A stretch of DNA of 64,000 bases, from contig NZ_CP152412.1 in NCBI RefSeq assembly GCF_038957035.1, positions 9,172,501 to 9,236,500 of the forward strand, written 5' to 3'. The translations under genes and the position numbers were made by a program. Under the pieces are notes generated by a model. It saw nothing but the letters and a program-made list of their open reading frames with translations, did no database searches and was not told the DNA's origin. The stretch's first letter is position 1, and each line of letters begins with the position of its first letter. This DNA comes from Bradyrhizobium sp. B097. GTDB lineage: Bacteria; Pseudomonadota; Alphaproteobacteria; Rhizobiales; Xanthobacteraceae. Of this stretch, positions 8,613 to 17,567 are shown one piece after another.

Positions 8613-11017
8613 AGTTCACCCTCTCCTGGCTGAAGGAACATCTCGAGACCGACGAGCCGCTCGACAAGCTCGCCGACAAGCTCACCATGATCGGGCTTGA
8701 GGTCGAGAACATCGAGGACAAGGCGAAGGCGCTCGCGCCGTTCACCATCGCGCGCGTGATCTCGGCCGAGCAGCATCCGAATGCCGACCGGCTGCGCGTC
8801 TGCATGGTCGACACCGGCGACGGCGGCGCGCCGGTGCAGGTGGTGTGCGGCGCGCCGAATGCGCGTGCGGGGCTGATCAGCGTGTTCTCGCCCCCCGGCA
8901 CCTACATTCCCGGCAAGGACATCACGCTGGGCGTCGGCACCATCCGCGGTGTCGAGAGCCGCGGCATGCTGTGCTCGGCCGCCGAACTGCAGATCTCCGA
9001 GGACCACGACGGCATCATGGAGCTGCCGGCCGAAGCGCCGCTCGGCAAGGGCTATGCCGAATGGGCTGCGCTCGGCGATCCCGTCATTGAGATCAATTTG
9101 ACGCCGAACCGGCAGGACTGCACCGGCGTGCACGGCATCGCGCGCGATCTCTCCGCCGCCGACATGGGCAAGTTCAAGGACCCGGGCATCAAGCAAATCA
9201 AGGGCGAATTCCCTTGCCCGGTTCAGGTCAAGGTGGAGGACGCCGCGCTGTGCCCGGGCTTCGCGCTGCGGCTGGTGCGCGGCGTCAAGAACGGTCCGTC
9301 GCCGGAATGGCTGCAGAAGCGGCTGACCTCGATCGGCCTGCGCCCGATCAACGCGCTGGTCGACATCACCAACTTCATGACCTACGACCGCGCGCGCCCG
9401 CTGCACGTGTTCGACGCCAAGAAGGTGACGGGCAACCTAACCGTTCGCCGCGCGAAAGATGGCGAGACGCTGCTCGCGCTCGATGGCCGCACCTACACGC
9501 TCGACAACAATGTCTGCGTGATCGCGGACGAGCACGGCGTCGAGTCGCTGGCCGGCATCATGGGCGGCGAGGCCTCGGGCTGCGACGACAACACGACTGA
9601 CGTGCTGATCGAATCGGCGCTGTGGAACGAGATCAACATCGCGCAGACTGGCCGCAAGCTCGGCATCAATTCGGATGCGCGCTACCGCTTCGAGCGCGGC
9701 GTCGATCCGGCCTTCATGGTGCCCGGGCTCGAGCTCGCGACCAAGCTGGTGCTGGAGCTGTGCGGCGGCACGCCGTCCGAGAACGTCGTGGTCGGCAAGC
9801 AGTTCGGCGAGGACCGCGTCGTCGATTTCCCGCTCAGCGAGGTCAAGCGCCTCGCCGGCATCGAGGTGCCGCTGGTCGAGGTGAAGCTGATCCTCACCCG
9901 GCTCGGCTTCATGCTGGCCGGCACCGGCCCCGTCGTGAAGGTCGCGATCCCGTCCTGGCGCACCGACGTGCAGGGCAAGGCCGACATCGTCGAGGAGATC
10001 GTGCGCATCGTCGGCGTCGACAAGGTGCCAATGACGCCGTTCGATCGCGGCGAGGAGCCGCGCAAGCCGGTGCTGACGGCGATGCAGCAGCGCACCCGCC
10101 GCGCCAAGCGCGCGCTCGGCGTCCGCGGCCTGGTGGAGGCCGTGACCTGGTCGTTCATCACCAATGACGCGGCAAAACTGTTCGGCGGCGGCCAGAGCGA
10201 GCTCGTGCTTGCCAACCCGATCGCGGCCGATCTCTCCGACATGCGGCCGAGCCTGCTGCCCGGCCTCGTCGGGGCGGCTCAGGCCAACATCAACCGCGGC
10301 ACTCCCGATGTCGCGCTGTTCGAGGTCGGCCAGGTGTTCCGCGGCGACAAGCCCGAGGACCAGCTCGTGGCCGCCTCCGGCGTGCGCCATGGCTACGCCT
10401 CGTCGAAGGGGATCGGGCGGCACTGGACCGGCTCGGCCGCGGCGGACGCGATGGATGCCAAGGCCGACGCCTTCGCCGTGTTGGCGGTCGCCGGCGCGCC
10501 GATGCAGGCGCTGCAGATCGTCCCCGGCGGTCCGGCGTGGCTGCATCCGGGACGTTCCGGCACCATCCAGATCGGCCCGCAGAACGTGCTCGGCTATTTC
10601 GGCGAGTTGCATCCGCGCGCGGCCGAGGCGCTCGGCGCCGACGGTCCGATGCTCGTGTTCGAGGTGATCCTCGAGCGCATCCCGCAAGGCAAGCAGAGGG
10701 CGACCCGCGCCAAGCCGGTGCTGGAGCTCTCGGCGTTCCAGCCGGTGTCGCGCGACTTCGCGTTCATCGTCGACCGCAGCGTCAAGGCCGGCGACATCGT
10801 CCGCGCGGCGCAGAATGTCGACAAGAAGCTGATCACCGACGTGACCGTGTTCGACGTCTATGAAGGCAAGGGCATCGATCCCGACAAGAAGTCGATCGCG
10901 ATCGCGGTGACGATCCAGCCGCGCGAGAAGACGATGACCGACCAGGAAATCGACGCCGTCGCCGCCAAGGTCGTCGCCGAAGTGACGAAAAAGACCGACG
11001 GCACGCTGCGGGCGTGA
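8609..11017 (+). CDS. pheT: Phenylalanyl-tRNA synthetase beta subunit
   Basis: An 802-residue subunit that completes the PheS/PheT tetramer. Order of domains: N-terminal [14 protein letters not shown] and the EMAP-type tRNA-binding OB fold (about 40-150, [12 protein letters not shown]), the B3/B4 editing region (about 210-380, with [16 protein letters not shown] and [11 protein letters not shown]), the B5 DNA-binding-like domain (about 405-475), the catalytic-like core and the C-terminal ferredoxin-fold anticodon-binding domain ([20 protein letters not shown], about 708-802). All family landmarks are present, so the insertion upstream has not damaged it. It relies on transcription through the DUF559 gene or a promoter inside the insert. 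Confidence 0.97.
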   Translation: MKFTLSWLKEHLETDEPLDKLADKLTMIGLEVENIEDKAKALAPFTIARVISAEQHPNADRLRVCMVDTGDGGAPVQVVCGAPNARAGLISVFSPPGTYIPGKDITLGVGTIRGVESRGMLCSAAELQISEDHDGIMELPAEAPLGKGYAEWAALGDPVIEINLTPNRQDCTGVHGIARDLSAADMGKFKDPGIKQIKGEFPCPVQVKVEDAALCPGFALRLVRGVKNGPSPEWLQKRLTSIGLRPINALVDITNFMTYDRARPLHVFDAKKVTGNLTVRRAKDGETLLALDGRTYTLDNNVCVIADEHGVESLAGIMGGEASGCDDNTTDVLIESALWNEINIAQTGRKLGINSDARYRFERGVDPAFMVPGLELATKLVLELCGGTPSENVVVGKQFGEDRVVDFPLSEVKRLAGIEVPLVEVKLILTRLGFMLAGTGPVVKVAIPSWRTDVQGKADIVEEIVRIVGVDKVPMTPFDRGEEPRKPVLTAMQQRTRRAKRALGVRGLVEAVTWSFITNDAAKLFGGGQSELVLANPIAADLSDMRPSLLPGLVGAAQANINRGTPDVALFEVGQVFRGDKPEDQLVAASGVRHGYASSKGIGRHWTGSAAADAMDAKADAFAVLAVAGAPMQALQIVPGGPAWLHPGRSGTIQIGPQNVLGYFGELHPRAAEALGADGPMLVFEVILERIPQGKQRATRAKPVLELSAFQPVSRDFAFIVDRSVKAGDIVRAAQNVDKKLITDVTVFDVYEGKGIDPDKKSIAIAVTIQPREKTMTDQEIDAVAAKVVAEVTKKTDGTLRA

Positions 11018-11044
11018 TCAGGCTGCGCGCGCTGTATTGACACC

Positions 11045-11145
11045 GTCACCCTGAGGAGGCCGCGTAGCGGCCGTCTCGAAGGGTCGACGGCCCGACTGCG
11101 GCCGTTCATCCTTCGAGGCTCGCTCCGCTCGCACCTCAGGATGAC
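11045..11145. repeat. Palindromic repeat, family A
   Basis: GTCACCCTGAGG ... CTCGAAGGGTC and ATCCTTCGAGGCTCGC ... CCTCAGGATGAC form inverted halves. It lies just after the pheT stop and may act as a terminator. It shares long identical blocks with 34704-34801. Confidence 0.85.
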
Positions 11146-11227
11146 GGGTCTGACACAAGTGCAGTTGCGTTAGAACCGTGGTGCGAGCGCGCCGGACAGT
11201 AGATCTAACCTCACTTTCGGCCCCCGC

Positions 11228-12004
11228 ATGACCTCCCTCTCCCTCCTCCCCTCCGACATCTCGACCAGCATCGCGCTTGCGATCTGCGCGATCGCCTTTG
11301 TGTCGGGCACGGCGCGCGGCTTCTCGGGTTTCGGCTCGGCGCTGATCTTCATGCCGCTGGCGAGCAGCGTCGCGGCGCCGCGGCTGGTGGCGGCGCTGCT
11401 GCTCATCATCGATTTCGTCGCCGCTGCGCCACTGCTGCCGAACGCCTGGACCCATGCCGACCGCAAGGCGACCGCGGTGATGGTCGCCGGCGCGCTGGTC
11501 GGCGTTCCCGTCGGCACCTATTTCCTGACGGTGCTCGAGCCGGTGACCACGCGCTGGATCATTTCCTGCTTCGTCGCGGCGCTGCTCGCGCTGCTGCTAT
11601 CGGGCTGGCGCTATCACGGCAAGGATCACGCCGCGCTCTCGATCGGCGTCGGCGGCCTCTCCGGCTTCTGCAGCGGGCTTGCGCAGACCGGCGGCCCGCC
11701 GATCGTCGCCTACTGGCTGGGACGCCCGATCTCGTCGGTGATCTCGCGCGCCAACATCGTGCTGTTTTTCGGCGCCTCGGATTTCTTCTCGCTGGTCAGC
11801 TACTGGTTCACCGGATTGATCACGATCGAGTCCGTCAAGTTCTCGCTGATCGTCGGCCCCGTCTACGGCATCGGCGTCTGGTTCGGCGCGTCGCTGTTCG
11901 GCAAGGCCAGCGAGCAGGTATTTCGCGCAATATGCTACGCGCTGATCGCGGCGGCCGTCATCGTCGGCCTGCCGGCGCTTGATGGCATTTTGCGCGGCGG
12001 GTAG
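11228..12004 (+). CDS. TSUP family (TauE/SafE-type) membrane transporter
   Basis: A 258-residue inner-membrane protein with about eight hydrophobic segments and the two-repeat organisation of the TauE/SafE family: SGTARGFSGFGSALIFMPL near the start of the first repeat and GLSGFCSGLAQTGGPPIVAYWLG in the second. Members move sulfite, sulfonates, sulfoacetate or related anions outward; the substrate here cannot be told. It is followed after 34 bp by the exported MBL-fold protein gene, possibly in one transcript. Confidence 0.88.
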   Translation: MTSLSLLPSDISTSIALAICAIAFVSGTARGFSGFGSALIFMPLASSVAAPRLVAALLLIIDFVAAAPLLPNAWTHADRKATAVMVAGALVGVPVGTYFLTVLEPVTTRWIISCFVAALLALLLSGWRYHGKDHAALSIGVGGLSGFCSGLAQTGGPPIVAYWLGRPISSVISRANIVLFFGASDFFSLVSYWFTGLITIESVKFSLIVGPVYGIGVWFGASLFGKASEQVFRAICYALIAAAVIVGLPALDGILRGG

Positions 12005-12038
12005 GGTCATTATCTAGAAGGAATTCAGGGAGGATCCG

Positions 12039-12983
12039 ATGATCGATCGCCGCAATGCATTGAAACTGGCGCTCGGCAGCGCCGCTCTGCTCGCGGCGCC
12101 CAGCGTGCGCGCGCAGGGCACAAAGCCGCGCACGCGCATCGTGTTCCTCGGCACCAAGGGCGGCCCGCGCGTCGGCAACGGTGCCTCCAACCCCGCCAAT
12201 CTCGTCGTCGTCAACGACACGCCGTTCGTGATCGATTGCGGCATGGGCGTCAGCCGCCAGCTGGTCAACGCCGGCGTGCCGATACCGTCCGTGAAGTACA
12301 TCTTCATCAGCCACCACCATTCCGATCACAATCTGGAATACGGCAATTTGGTCTACAACGCCTGGGCGGCCGGCCTCTCGACGCCGATCCATTCGTTCGG
12401 TCCCAACGGCATCGAGGCGATGACCAAGGAATATTGGGAGCTGAACAAGTTCGACGTCGAGACCCGGATCGCGGACGAAGGCCGGCCCGATCCACGCAAG
12501 CTGCTGATCGCCAAAGACATCACCGACGACGGCGTGGTGCTGAAGACGCCTGACGTCACCGTCACCGCGTTCCGCACGCCGCATCCGCCCATCGTCGACA
12601 ACTTCGCCTACAAGTTCGAGACCCCGGACGGCACGATCGTGTTCTCCAGTGACACCGCCTACAATCCGAAGCTCGCCGAGTTCGCCAAGGGTGCCGACGT
12701 GCTGGTGCACGAATGCCTCTACATTCCCGCGGTCGATCGCCTGGTCGCCAAGACCAAAAACGGCGCGACGCTGAAGAAGCATCTGCTCGACAGCCACACC
12801 TCCACCGAAGACGTCGGCCGCATCGCAGCCGCCGCCGGCGTCAAGACGCTGGTGCTGAGCCACTTCGTCCCCGGCGACGACCCTGATGTCACCGACGACG
12901 ACTGGACGAGAGACGTGAAGACGAATTTCAAGGGCCGCATTGTGGTGGCCAAGGATCTGATGGAGCTGAAGCTGCCGGTGTGA
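12039..12983 (+). CDS. Exported metallo-beta-lactamase-fold hydrolase
   Basis: A 314-residue protein with a Tat-like signal (MIDRRNALKLALGSAALLAA, cleavage near ARAQ at 25-26), so probably periplasmic. The metal site is HHHSDH at residues 92-97, with later ligands likely in FSSDTAY and LVLSHFVPGD. The arrangement resembles the RNase Z/arylsulfatase branch of the MBL fold rather than beta-lactamases. Substrate unknown. GGAGGATCC provides a good ribosome site. Confidence 0.85.
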   Translation: MIDRRNALKLALGSAALLAAPSVRAQGTKPRTRIVFLGTKGGPRVGNGASNPANLVVVNDTPFVIDCGMGVSRQLVNAGVPIPSVKYIFISHHHSDHNLEYGNLVYNAWAAGLSTPIHSFGPNGIEAMTKEYWELNKFDVETRIADEGRPDPRKLLIAKDITDDGVVLKTPDVTVTAFRTPHPPIVDNFAYKFETPDGTIVFSSDTAYNPKLAEFAKGADVLVHECLYIPAVDRLVAKTKNGATLKKHLLDSHTSTEDVGRIAAAAGVKTLVLSHFVPGDDPDVTDDDWTRDVKTNFKGRIVVAKDLMELKLPV

Positions 12984-12992
12984 GCTCCCTTC

Positions 12993-13030
12993 GTCATTCC
13001 GGGGCGTGCGAAGCACGAACCCGGAATGAC
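12993..13030. repeat. Short palindromic repeat (GTCATTCCGGGGC type)
   Basis: GTCATTCCGGG pairs with CCCGGAATGAC around CGTGCGAAGCACGAA, itself partly palindromic. It lies right after the MBL-fold gene stop and could terminate it. Confidence 0.8.
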
Positions 13031-13133
13031 GGGTGGAAGGAGCCGCGGAGCGGCGAAACGACAGGCAAAACTCGGACAAATCATATTGCGAGAATGTGGA
13101 TGGTCGACTCTCAGGTCGTGAGACAAATTCCGC

Positions 13134-13265
13134 GTCGTCCCGGGCAAGCGTAGCGCGACCCGGGACCCATAACCACCGATGGTCATTGCCGCGCAACGCT
13201 GGGGCTACAGCTCACTCCTACGACACAACCCTGTGGTTATGGGTCCCGGCCTTCGCCGGGACGAC
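13134..13265. repeat. Palindromic repeat, family C (GGGACCCATAACCAC type)
   Basis: Starts GTCGTCCCGGG and ends CCGGGACGAC, with GGGACCCATAACCACC and GTGGTTATGGGTCCC forming an inner inverted pair. A second copy lies at 61669-61787. It separates two convergent genes. Confidence 0.85.
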
Positions 13266-13299
13266 AGCTGTTATGCAGCAGCTCTCTGCCCAACCACCA

Positions 13300-14709
13300 T
13301 CAATTCATCGGCCCGGCAGAGCGAGGCGCGCGGCGCTTGTGTTTTGCGGCGGGCGCTGCGGGCTCCGGCGTCGCATCCTTCGCCCCGCCGATCCTGCGCA
13401 GCGCGGCATCGGCGGCGCGCTCGCCGCTTTCCCAGGCGCCGTCGACCGTGCCCCACAGCGTCTCGTGGGTGGCCTCGCCCGCAAGATACATCGCGCCGAT
13501 CGGCTCGGACAGGATCCTGCGGGAGAATTGCGCGCCGGGAACTGCTGCCGACATCGCGCCGAGGATGAAGGGCTGTGCATTCCAGCGCGTCGCGCTGGTC
13601 TTCTTCACGGCAGCGCCGACCTCGCTGCCATAGAGCTTCGTCAGCCATTCCACCGCGAAGGCGGACATCGCCTTCTCGCCCTGCGCGGACAGGTCGCGGC
13701 CGAACGAGCCCGCGACGTCGATCGTACATAGCGAGGAGCCCGCGATGTTGCCGTAGAGCAGCGCCGTCTTGGTCGAATTGCTCTGCTCGATGATGACGTC
13801 GTCGCGCGACAGCCCGAGCGGATTGCCGGGGATCTGCAACGCGATGCGATCGTAGCTGCCGAGGCCGAGCTTGGCGGCGGCGTCGAGCGTGCGCTTCGGG
13901 ATCTCAGGCGCAAACTTGATATTGCCGCTCGCGAGCACGTTGCTCGACACCGTGACGATGGCGGCGCGCGCGGTGATCTTGCCGGAAGGCGTCTCGACCA
14001 TCACGTCGCGATTGCTCCACAGGATGCGCTGCGCGGGTGTCGACAGCGCCAGCGGAAGCTGCTCGCCGAGCTTCGCGATCAGCGCGCCGAGCCCTTGCCG
14101 GCAGGCGATCGCGGTGTTGCGATCCTGCGCGCGCACCTTGTCGACGGCCGAAAGATCCTTCAGATCCTTGCCGCTGAAATTGGCGCCGAGCAGAAATTCC
14201 GCAGTGCCGGCCCAATCGGCGAGATCCTTCGGCATCGCCGCGGCGCAGGCGATATCGGCCTTGCGCGACGCATCGTCGATGGCGCGGTTGGCGCGCACCA
14301 GCGCCGCCAGAAACTCTTCGGTCTCGCCGGGGCGGGCGTAGCGCCGGCCGATGCGAATCTTCTGCCCTGCGGGTGCGGTGACGATGTCGAGGCCCGCGGA
14401 GCGCGCCAGCCGGATCATCGGATTGGTTTCGGGATTGTGCATCCAGCGCGCACCGCGGTCGAACGGCACCTCGAAGGTCGATGCATCGGTCTGGCAGCGG
14501 CCGCCGACCTGGCCGGACGCCTCCACCACGATCACCTTGCGGTTCGCGGCGGCGATCCGTCGCGCCGCGGCAATGCCCGCGGCACCCGCACCGATCACGA
14601 CAATGTCGGCCTCGCGCGGCAGCGGCGCAGCGACAACCCGGCCGCCCAGCACGGGCGCCAACGCCAGAGCTGCGGACGCCGACAGGAAATCGCGGCGGGT
14701 CACTGTCAT
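13300..14709 (-). CDS. Tat-exported FAD-dependent amine oxidase-like protein
   Basis: A 469-residue flavin monoamine oxidase family protein. It begins MTVTRRDFLSASAALALAP, a clear twin-arginine signal, so it should fold with FAD in the cytoplasm and act in the periplasm. The dinucleotide-binding motif is GAGAAGIAAARR (about 40-51), followed by VVEASGQVGGRCQTD and the conserved ARWMH region; the C-terminal FAD contact is in LAGEATHETLWGTVDGAWESG (shown in part). It would oxidise an amine or a related substrate, unidentified. Residues after about 450 are basic and low in complexity. It is divergent from the gene at 14908. Confidence 0.87.
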   Translation of the reverse strand: MTVTRRDFLSASAALALAPVLGGRVVAAPLPREADIVVIGAGAAGIAAARRIAAANRKVIVVEASGQVGGRCQTDASTFEVPFDRGARWMHNPETNPMIRLARSAGLDIVTAPAGQKIRIGRRYARPGETEEFLAALVRANRAIDDASRKADIACAAAMPKDLADWAGTAEFLLGANFSGKDLKDLSAVDKVRAQDRNTAIACRQGLGALIAKLGEQLPLALSTPAQRILWSNRDVMVETPSGKITARAAIVTVSSNVLASGNIKFAPEIPKRTLDAAAKLGLGSYDRIALQIPGNPLGLSRDDVIIEQSNSTKTALLYGNIAGSSLCTIDVAGSFGRDLSAQGEKAMSAFAVEWLTKLYGSEVGAAVKKTSATRWNAQPFILGAMSAAVPGAQFSRRILSEPIGAMYLAGEATHETLWGTVDGAWESGERAADAALRRIGGAKDATPEPAAPAAKHKRRAPRSAGPMN

Positions 14710-14907
14710 GACATTGCTTCTGGCATGGTTTCCGGGGACTTGCAGAGAATGGGAACGCTTCGCGAACTGTGCCGCATCTCACCGACCGCAGCAACCATCA
14801 TGGTAAATCAATCATGATTGATCCGCCGATGGCATGAACTAAATTGCAACGGCTTGCGACCATGATTAAGTGAACAGAAGCGGTCGTAGAACCGCTGGGG
14901 GGAATTC

Positions 14908-15789
14908 ATGGGCGTAATGCTCGATACCGTCGGCAAATGGATCGCGGGGTACCTGCAGAAGGAAGTCCCTGGTTACGAGCCGTTCACGCCGAGCGACCCG
15001 GACCATCTGCGGGGCATCATGCAGCCCGGCGATGTGCTGCTGGTCGAGGGCAACAACCGGATTTCCGGCATCATCAAATACCTCACGCAATCGACCTGGT
15101 CGCATGCCGCGCTTTTCGTTGGACCGATCGACGGCGCGTTCGAGCCTGACGGCGAACAGCATGTGCTGATCGAGGCCAATATCGGCGAAGGCGTGACCTC
15201 GGCGCCGCTGTCGAAATACCTGTCCTATCACACCCGCCTCTGCCGCCCGGTCGGGCTGTCCTTCGAGGACCGCACCACGGTGTGCCGCTACGCCATCAAC
15301 CGCATCGGCTTCGGCTACGACACCAAGAACATCGTCGATCTCGCGCGCTTCCTGTTTCCGCTGCCGATCCCGCAGCGCTGGCGGCGCCGCATGATCGCGT
15401 TCGGCTCCGGCGATCCGACCAAGATCATCTGCTCGGCGCTGATCGCGCAGGCGTTCGACGCCGTGCGCTATCCGATCCTGCCCAAGATCACGCGTGCTGC
15501 CAGCCGCAAGGCGCGCCGCGAGATCCTGCACATCCGCGATTCCTCGCTCTACATGCCGCGCGACTTCGACATCTCGCCCTATTTCGAAGTCGTCAAACCC
15601 ACCATCGTGCACGGTTTCGACTACACGGCCCTGCACTGGGCCGACAAGCAGAAGCCGCTCCAGGAGGTAGCCGGCGAGTTCAGTGTGTTTCCAGAGTATA
15701 AGTCGCCGCCGCTCGTTCCTGAAGCGATTGACGAAGCGGCGCCGCTTCCGGCTGCGGAAGTGACCGCTACGGAAACCGCGCCGGTGTGA
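14908..15789 (+). CDS. YiiX/YebB-like permuted NlpC/P60 cysteine hydrolase
   Basis: A 293-residue protein matching the circularly permuted papain-like group: the His comes first, in TWSHAALF (His66), an acidic residue follows in VLIEANIGEG (Glu89), and the nucleophile Cys175 is in TKIICSALIAQAF. Permuted NlpC/P60 proteins cleave or acyl-transfer on amide or lipid substrates; the natural substrate is unknown. No signal peptide is visible, and the N-terminus MGVMLDTVGKWIAG is amphipathic, so it may associate with membrane. GGGGGAATTC precedes the ATG. The C-terminal 50 residues are Pro/Ala/Glu-rich. Confidence 0.8.
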   Translation: MGVMLDTVGKWIAGYLQKEVPGYEPFTPSDPDHLRGIMQPGDVLLVEGNNRISGIIKYLTQSTWSHAALFVGPIDGAFEPDGEQHVLIEANIGEGVTSAPLSKYLSYHTRLCRPVGLSFEDRTTVCRYAINRIGFGYDTKNIVDLARFLFPLPIPQRWRRRMIAFGSGDPTKIICSALIAQAFDAVRYPILPKITRAASRKARREILHIRDSSLYMPRDFDISPYFEVVKPTIVHGFDYTALHWADKQKPLQEVAGEFSVFPEYKSPPLVPEAIDEAAPLPAAEVTATETAPV

Positions 15790-15941
15790 CGGCCGCAGGC
15801 GTCAGGCTCGACATGTCGAGCGCTGGCCGCCTCAACCCCGGTCTGGAATCCGTCTCATCGTCCGGCGCCGCCGTTGAGTTCTCGCGCTCGCATCACTAGG
15901 GTGCGCGCGCTTCACGCCTGCTTTCATTCGGTAGTTTTACG

Positions 15942-17567
15942 GTGCTTTCGCTTATCAATTTCTCAGCGATAGCTGCCGCGTCGGACAAGGATCCGGCGCG
16001 CTGGCGCCGTCCATTGATCAAATGGCTGGAGGGAATCGAGACCGGGTGGTCGATCCCGATTCTGCTCGTCCTCTTTGTCGCGATCTGGACCACGTATCTC
16101 GTCATCGCCTATCTCGGCGCCGGCCTGCATCCGGACGTGCTCGAGACCTGGACGCTCGGCCGGCACCTCTCATGGGGATACCCCAAGCATCCGCCGTTGA
16201 TGGGCTGGATCACGCGGGGATGGACGGCGATCTTCCCCGTGACCGACTGGTCGCTGCAGCTGATGGCAATGGTCAACGCGGCTGTGGCGCTGTGGGCGGT
16301 CGACCTGATCGCCCGCCGCTTTGTCCGTGGCGAGAAGCGGGCGATCGTGCTGCTGCTGTTGATGCTGCTGCCGGTCTATCAATTCCACGCTCAGCGCTTC
16401 AATGCGAACACGGTGCTGCTGGCAGTCTGGCCGCTGGCGACCTACTGCTTCCTGCGTGCGTTCGAGGCGCCCAGGCAGCTCGGCTGGGCGGTCGCGGCAG
16501 GCGCGGCCTGCGCACTCGCGATGCTCGGCAAATATTATTCGATCTTCCTGGTCGCGAGCTTCGTCTCCGCAGCCGTGCTGCATCCGGATCGCCGCCGCTA
16601 TCTGCTGTCGGCCTCACCCTGGATCTCGGCGTTGGCCGGCATGCTGGTGCTTGGCCCGCATCTGCACTGGCTCGCCACCACAGGAGCAACGACGTTCGAC
16701 TATGCGCTCGCGCATGCCGGCGCCGACCATGTCGCCGCGCTATGGGAAGTCACCTACTTCATCACGGGCCTGATCGCGGCGCTCGCGATCGCGGCGGTGA
16801 CCTGGGTGTTCATTGCCGGCCCGCGGCTGGCGCGGCTGCCTGCCGATTTCCGCGCGATGAACCCAGGGCTCCGTTTGCTGCTGCTGGTCGCAATCGGGAC
16901 CATCTTGTTTCCGGTGACCGTCTCGCTCGCGATCGGCACCGACCTGCCGTCGCTCTGGGCGGTACAGGGTCTCTTCCTGTTCGTGGTTCTGATCGTGTGC
17001 GCAACGAGCTACCCGATCGAGCGCTTCTACGCGGTCAACCTGACCGTCATGGTGGCCGGGATCGCCATTCTCGCGGTCACCGTCGGCGCTCCGATCCATG
17101 CCCTCTATCGCAACGCTTACGGCTATGAAGAAGGCCGCGACTTCTATCACGCCGCCGCGATCGAGCTCACGACGCGATGGCGCGACGCGGCCGGGACGCC
17201 GCTCGCCGCGGTCAGCGGCGACGACGCGCTCGCTTTCGCTGCCGCCTTCTACAGTCCGGACCATCCGCGCTATGCCCGGCCGTTCGCTTATCAGTACACC
17301 TGGGGATTGCCGCGCAAGACCACGCTCGATCGCGGCTGGGCCGCATTGTGCTTCGCCGACCAGACGGAGTGCCTGAGCTGGATGGAGCGCACGACGTTGC
17401 GCGCGACCGACGTCTTTCGCTCCGAGTTTGATGCCCAGGCGACGCTGCTCGGCAGGCTCGGCCGGACACGGCGCGTCGTGATGCTGATCGTGCCGCCCTA
17501 TCGCGAAACACCCCCGGTGCGGCCCGATGTCGAGGATTTCAGCTCGAGCCGCCGCGTGCGCGACTGA
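15942..17567 (+). CDS. GT39-family membrane glycosyltransferase
   Basis: A 541-residue polytopic protein with roughly ten hydrophobic segments. The first periplasmic loop carries LHPDVLETWTLGRHLSWGYP followed by KHPPLMGWI, the pattern of the acidic residue and H-P-P-L motif of ArnT/PMT-type enzymes that move sugars from polyprenyl-phosphate carriers to lipid A, proteins or other glycans. The acceptor is unknown. The C-terminal 130 residues form a soluble domain. It ends one base before the convergent TonB receptor gene, with no space for a terminator. Confidence 0.85.
   Translation: MLSLINFSAIAAASDKDPARWRRPLIKWLEGIETGWSIPILLVLFVAIWTTYLVIAYLGAGLHPDVLETWTLGRHLSWGYPKHPPLMGWITRGWTAIFPVTDWSLQLMAMVNAAVALWAVDLIARRFVRGEKRAIVLLLLMLLPVYQFHAQRFNANTVLLAVWPLATYCFLRAFEAPRQLGWAVAAGAACALAMLGKYYSIFLVASFVSAAVLHPDRRRYLLSASPWISALAGMLVLGPHLHWLATTGATTFDYALAHAGADHVAALWEVTYFITGLIAALAIAAVTWVFIAGPRLARLPADFRAMNPGLRLLLLVAIGTILFPVTVSLAIGTDLPSLWAVQGLFLFVVLIVCATSYPIERFYAVNLTVMVAGIAILAVTVGAPIHALYRNAYGYEEGRDFYHAAAIELTTRWRDAAGTPLAAVSGDDALAFAAAFYSPDHPRYARPFAYQYTWGLPRKTTLDRGWAALCFADQTECLSWMERTTLRATDVFRSEFDAQATLLGRLGRTRRVVMLIVPPYRETPPVRPDVEDFSSSRRVRD

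Noticed and set aside
9437..10687. 416-codon minus-strand open frame opposite pheT
   Set aside because: Shadow; no domain and pheT is complete.
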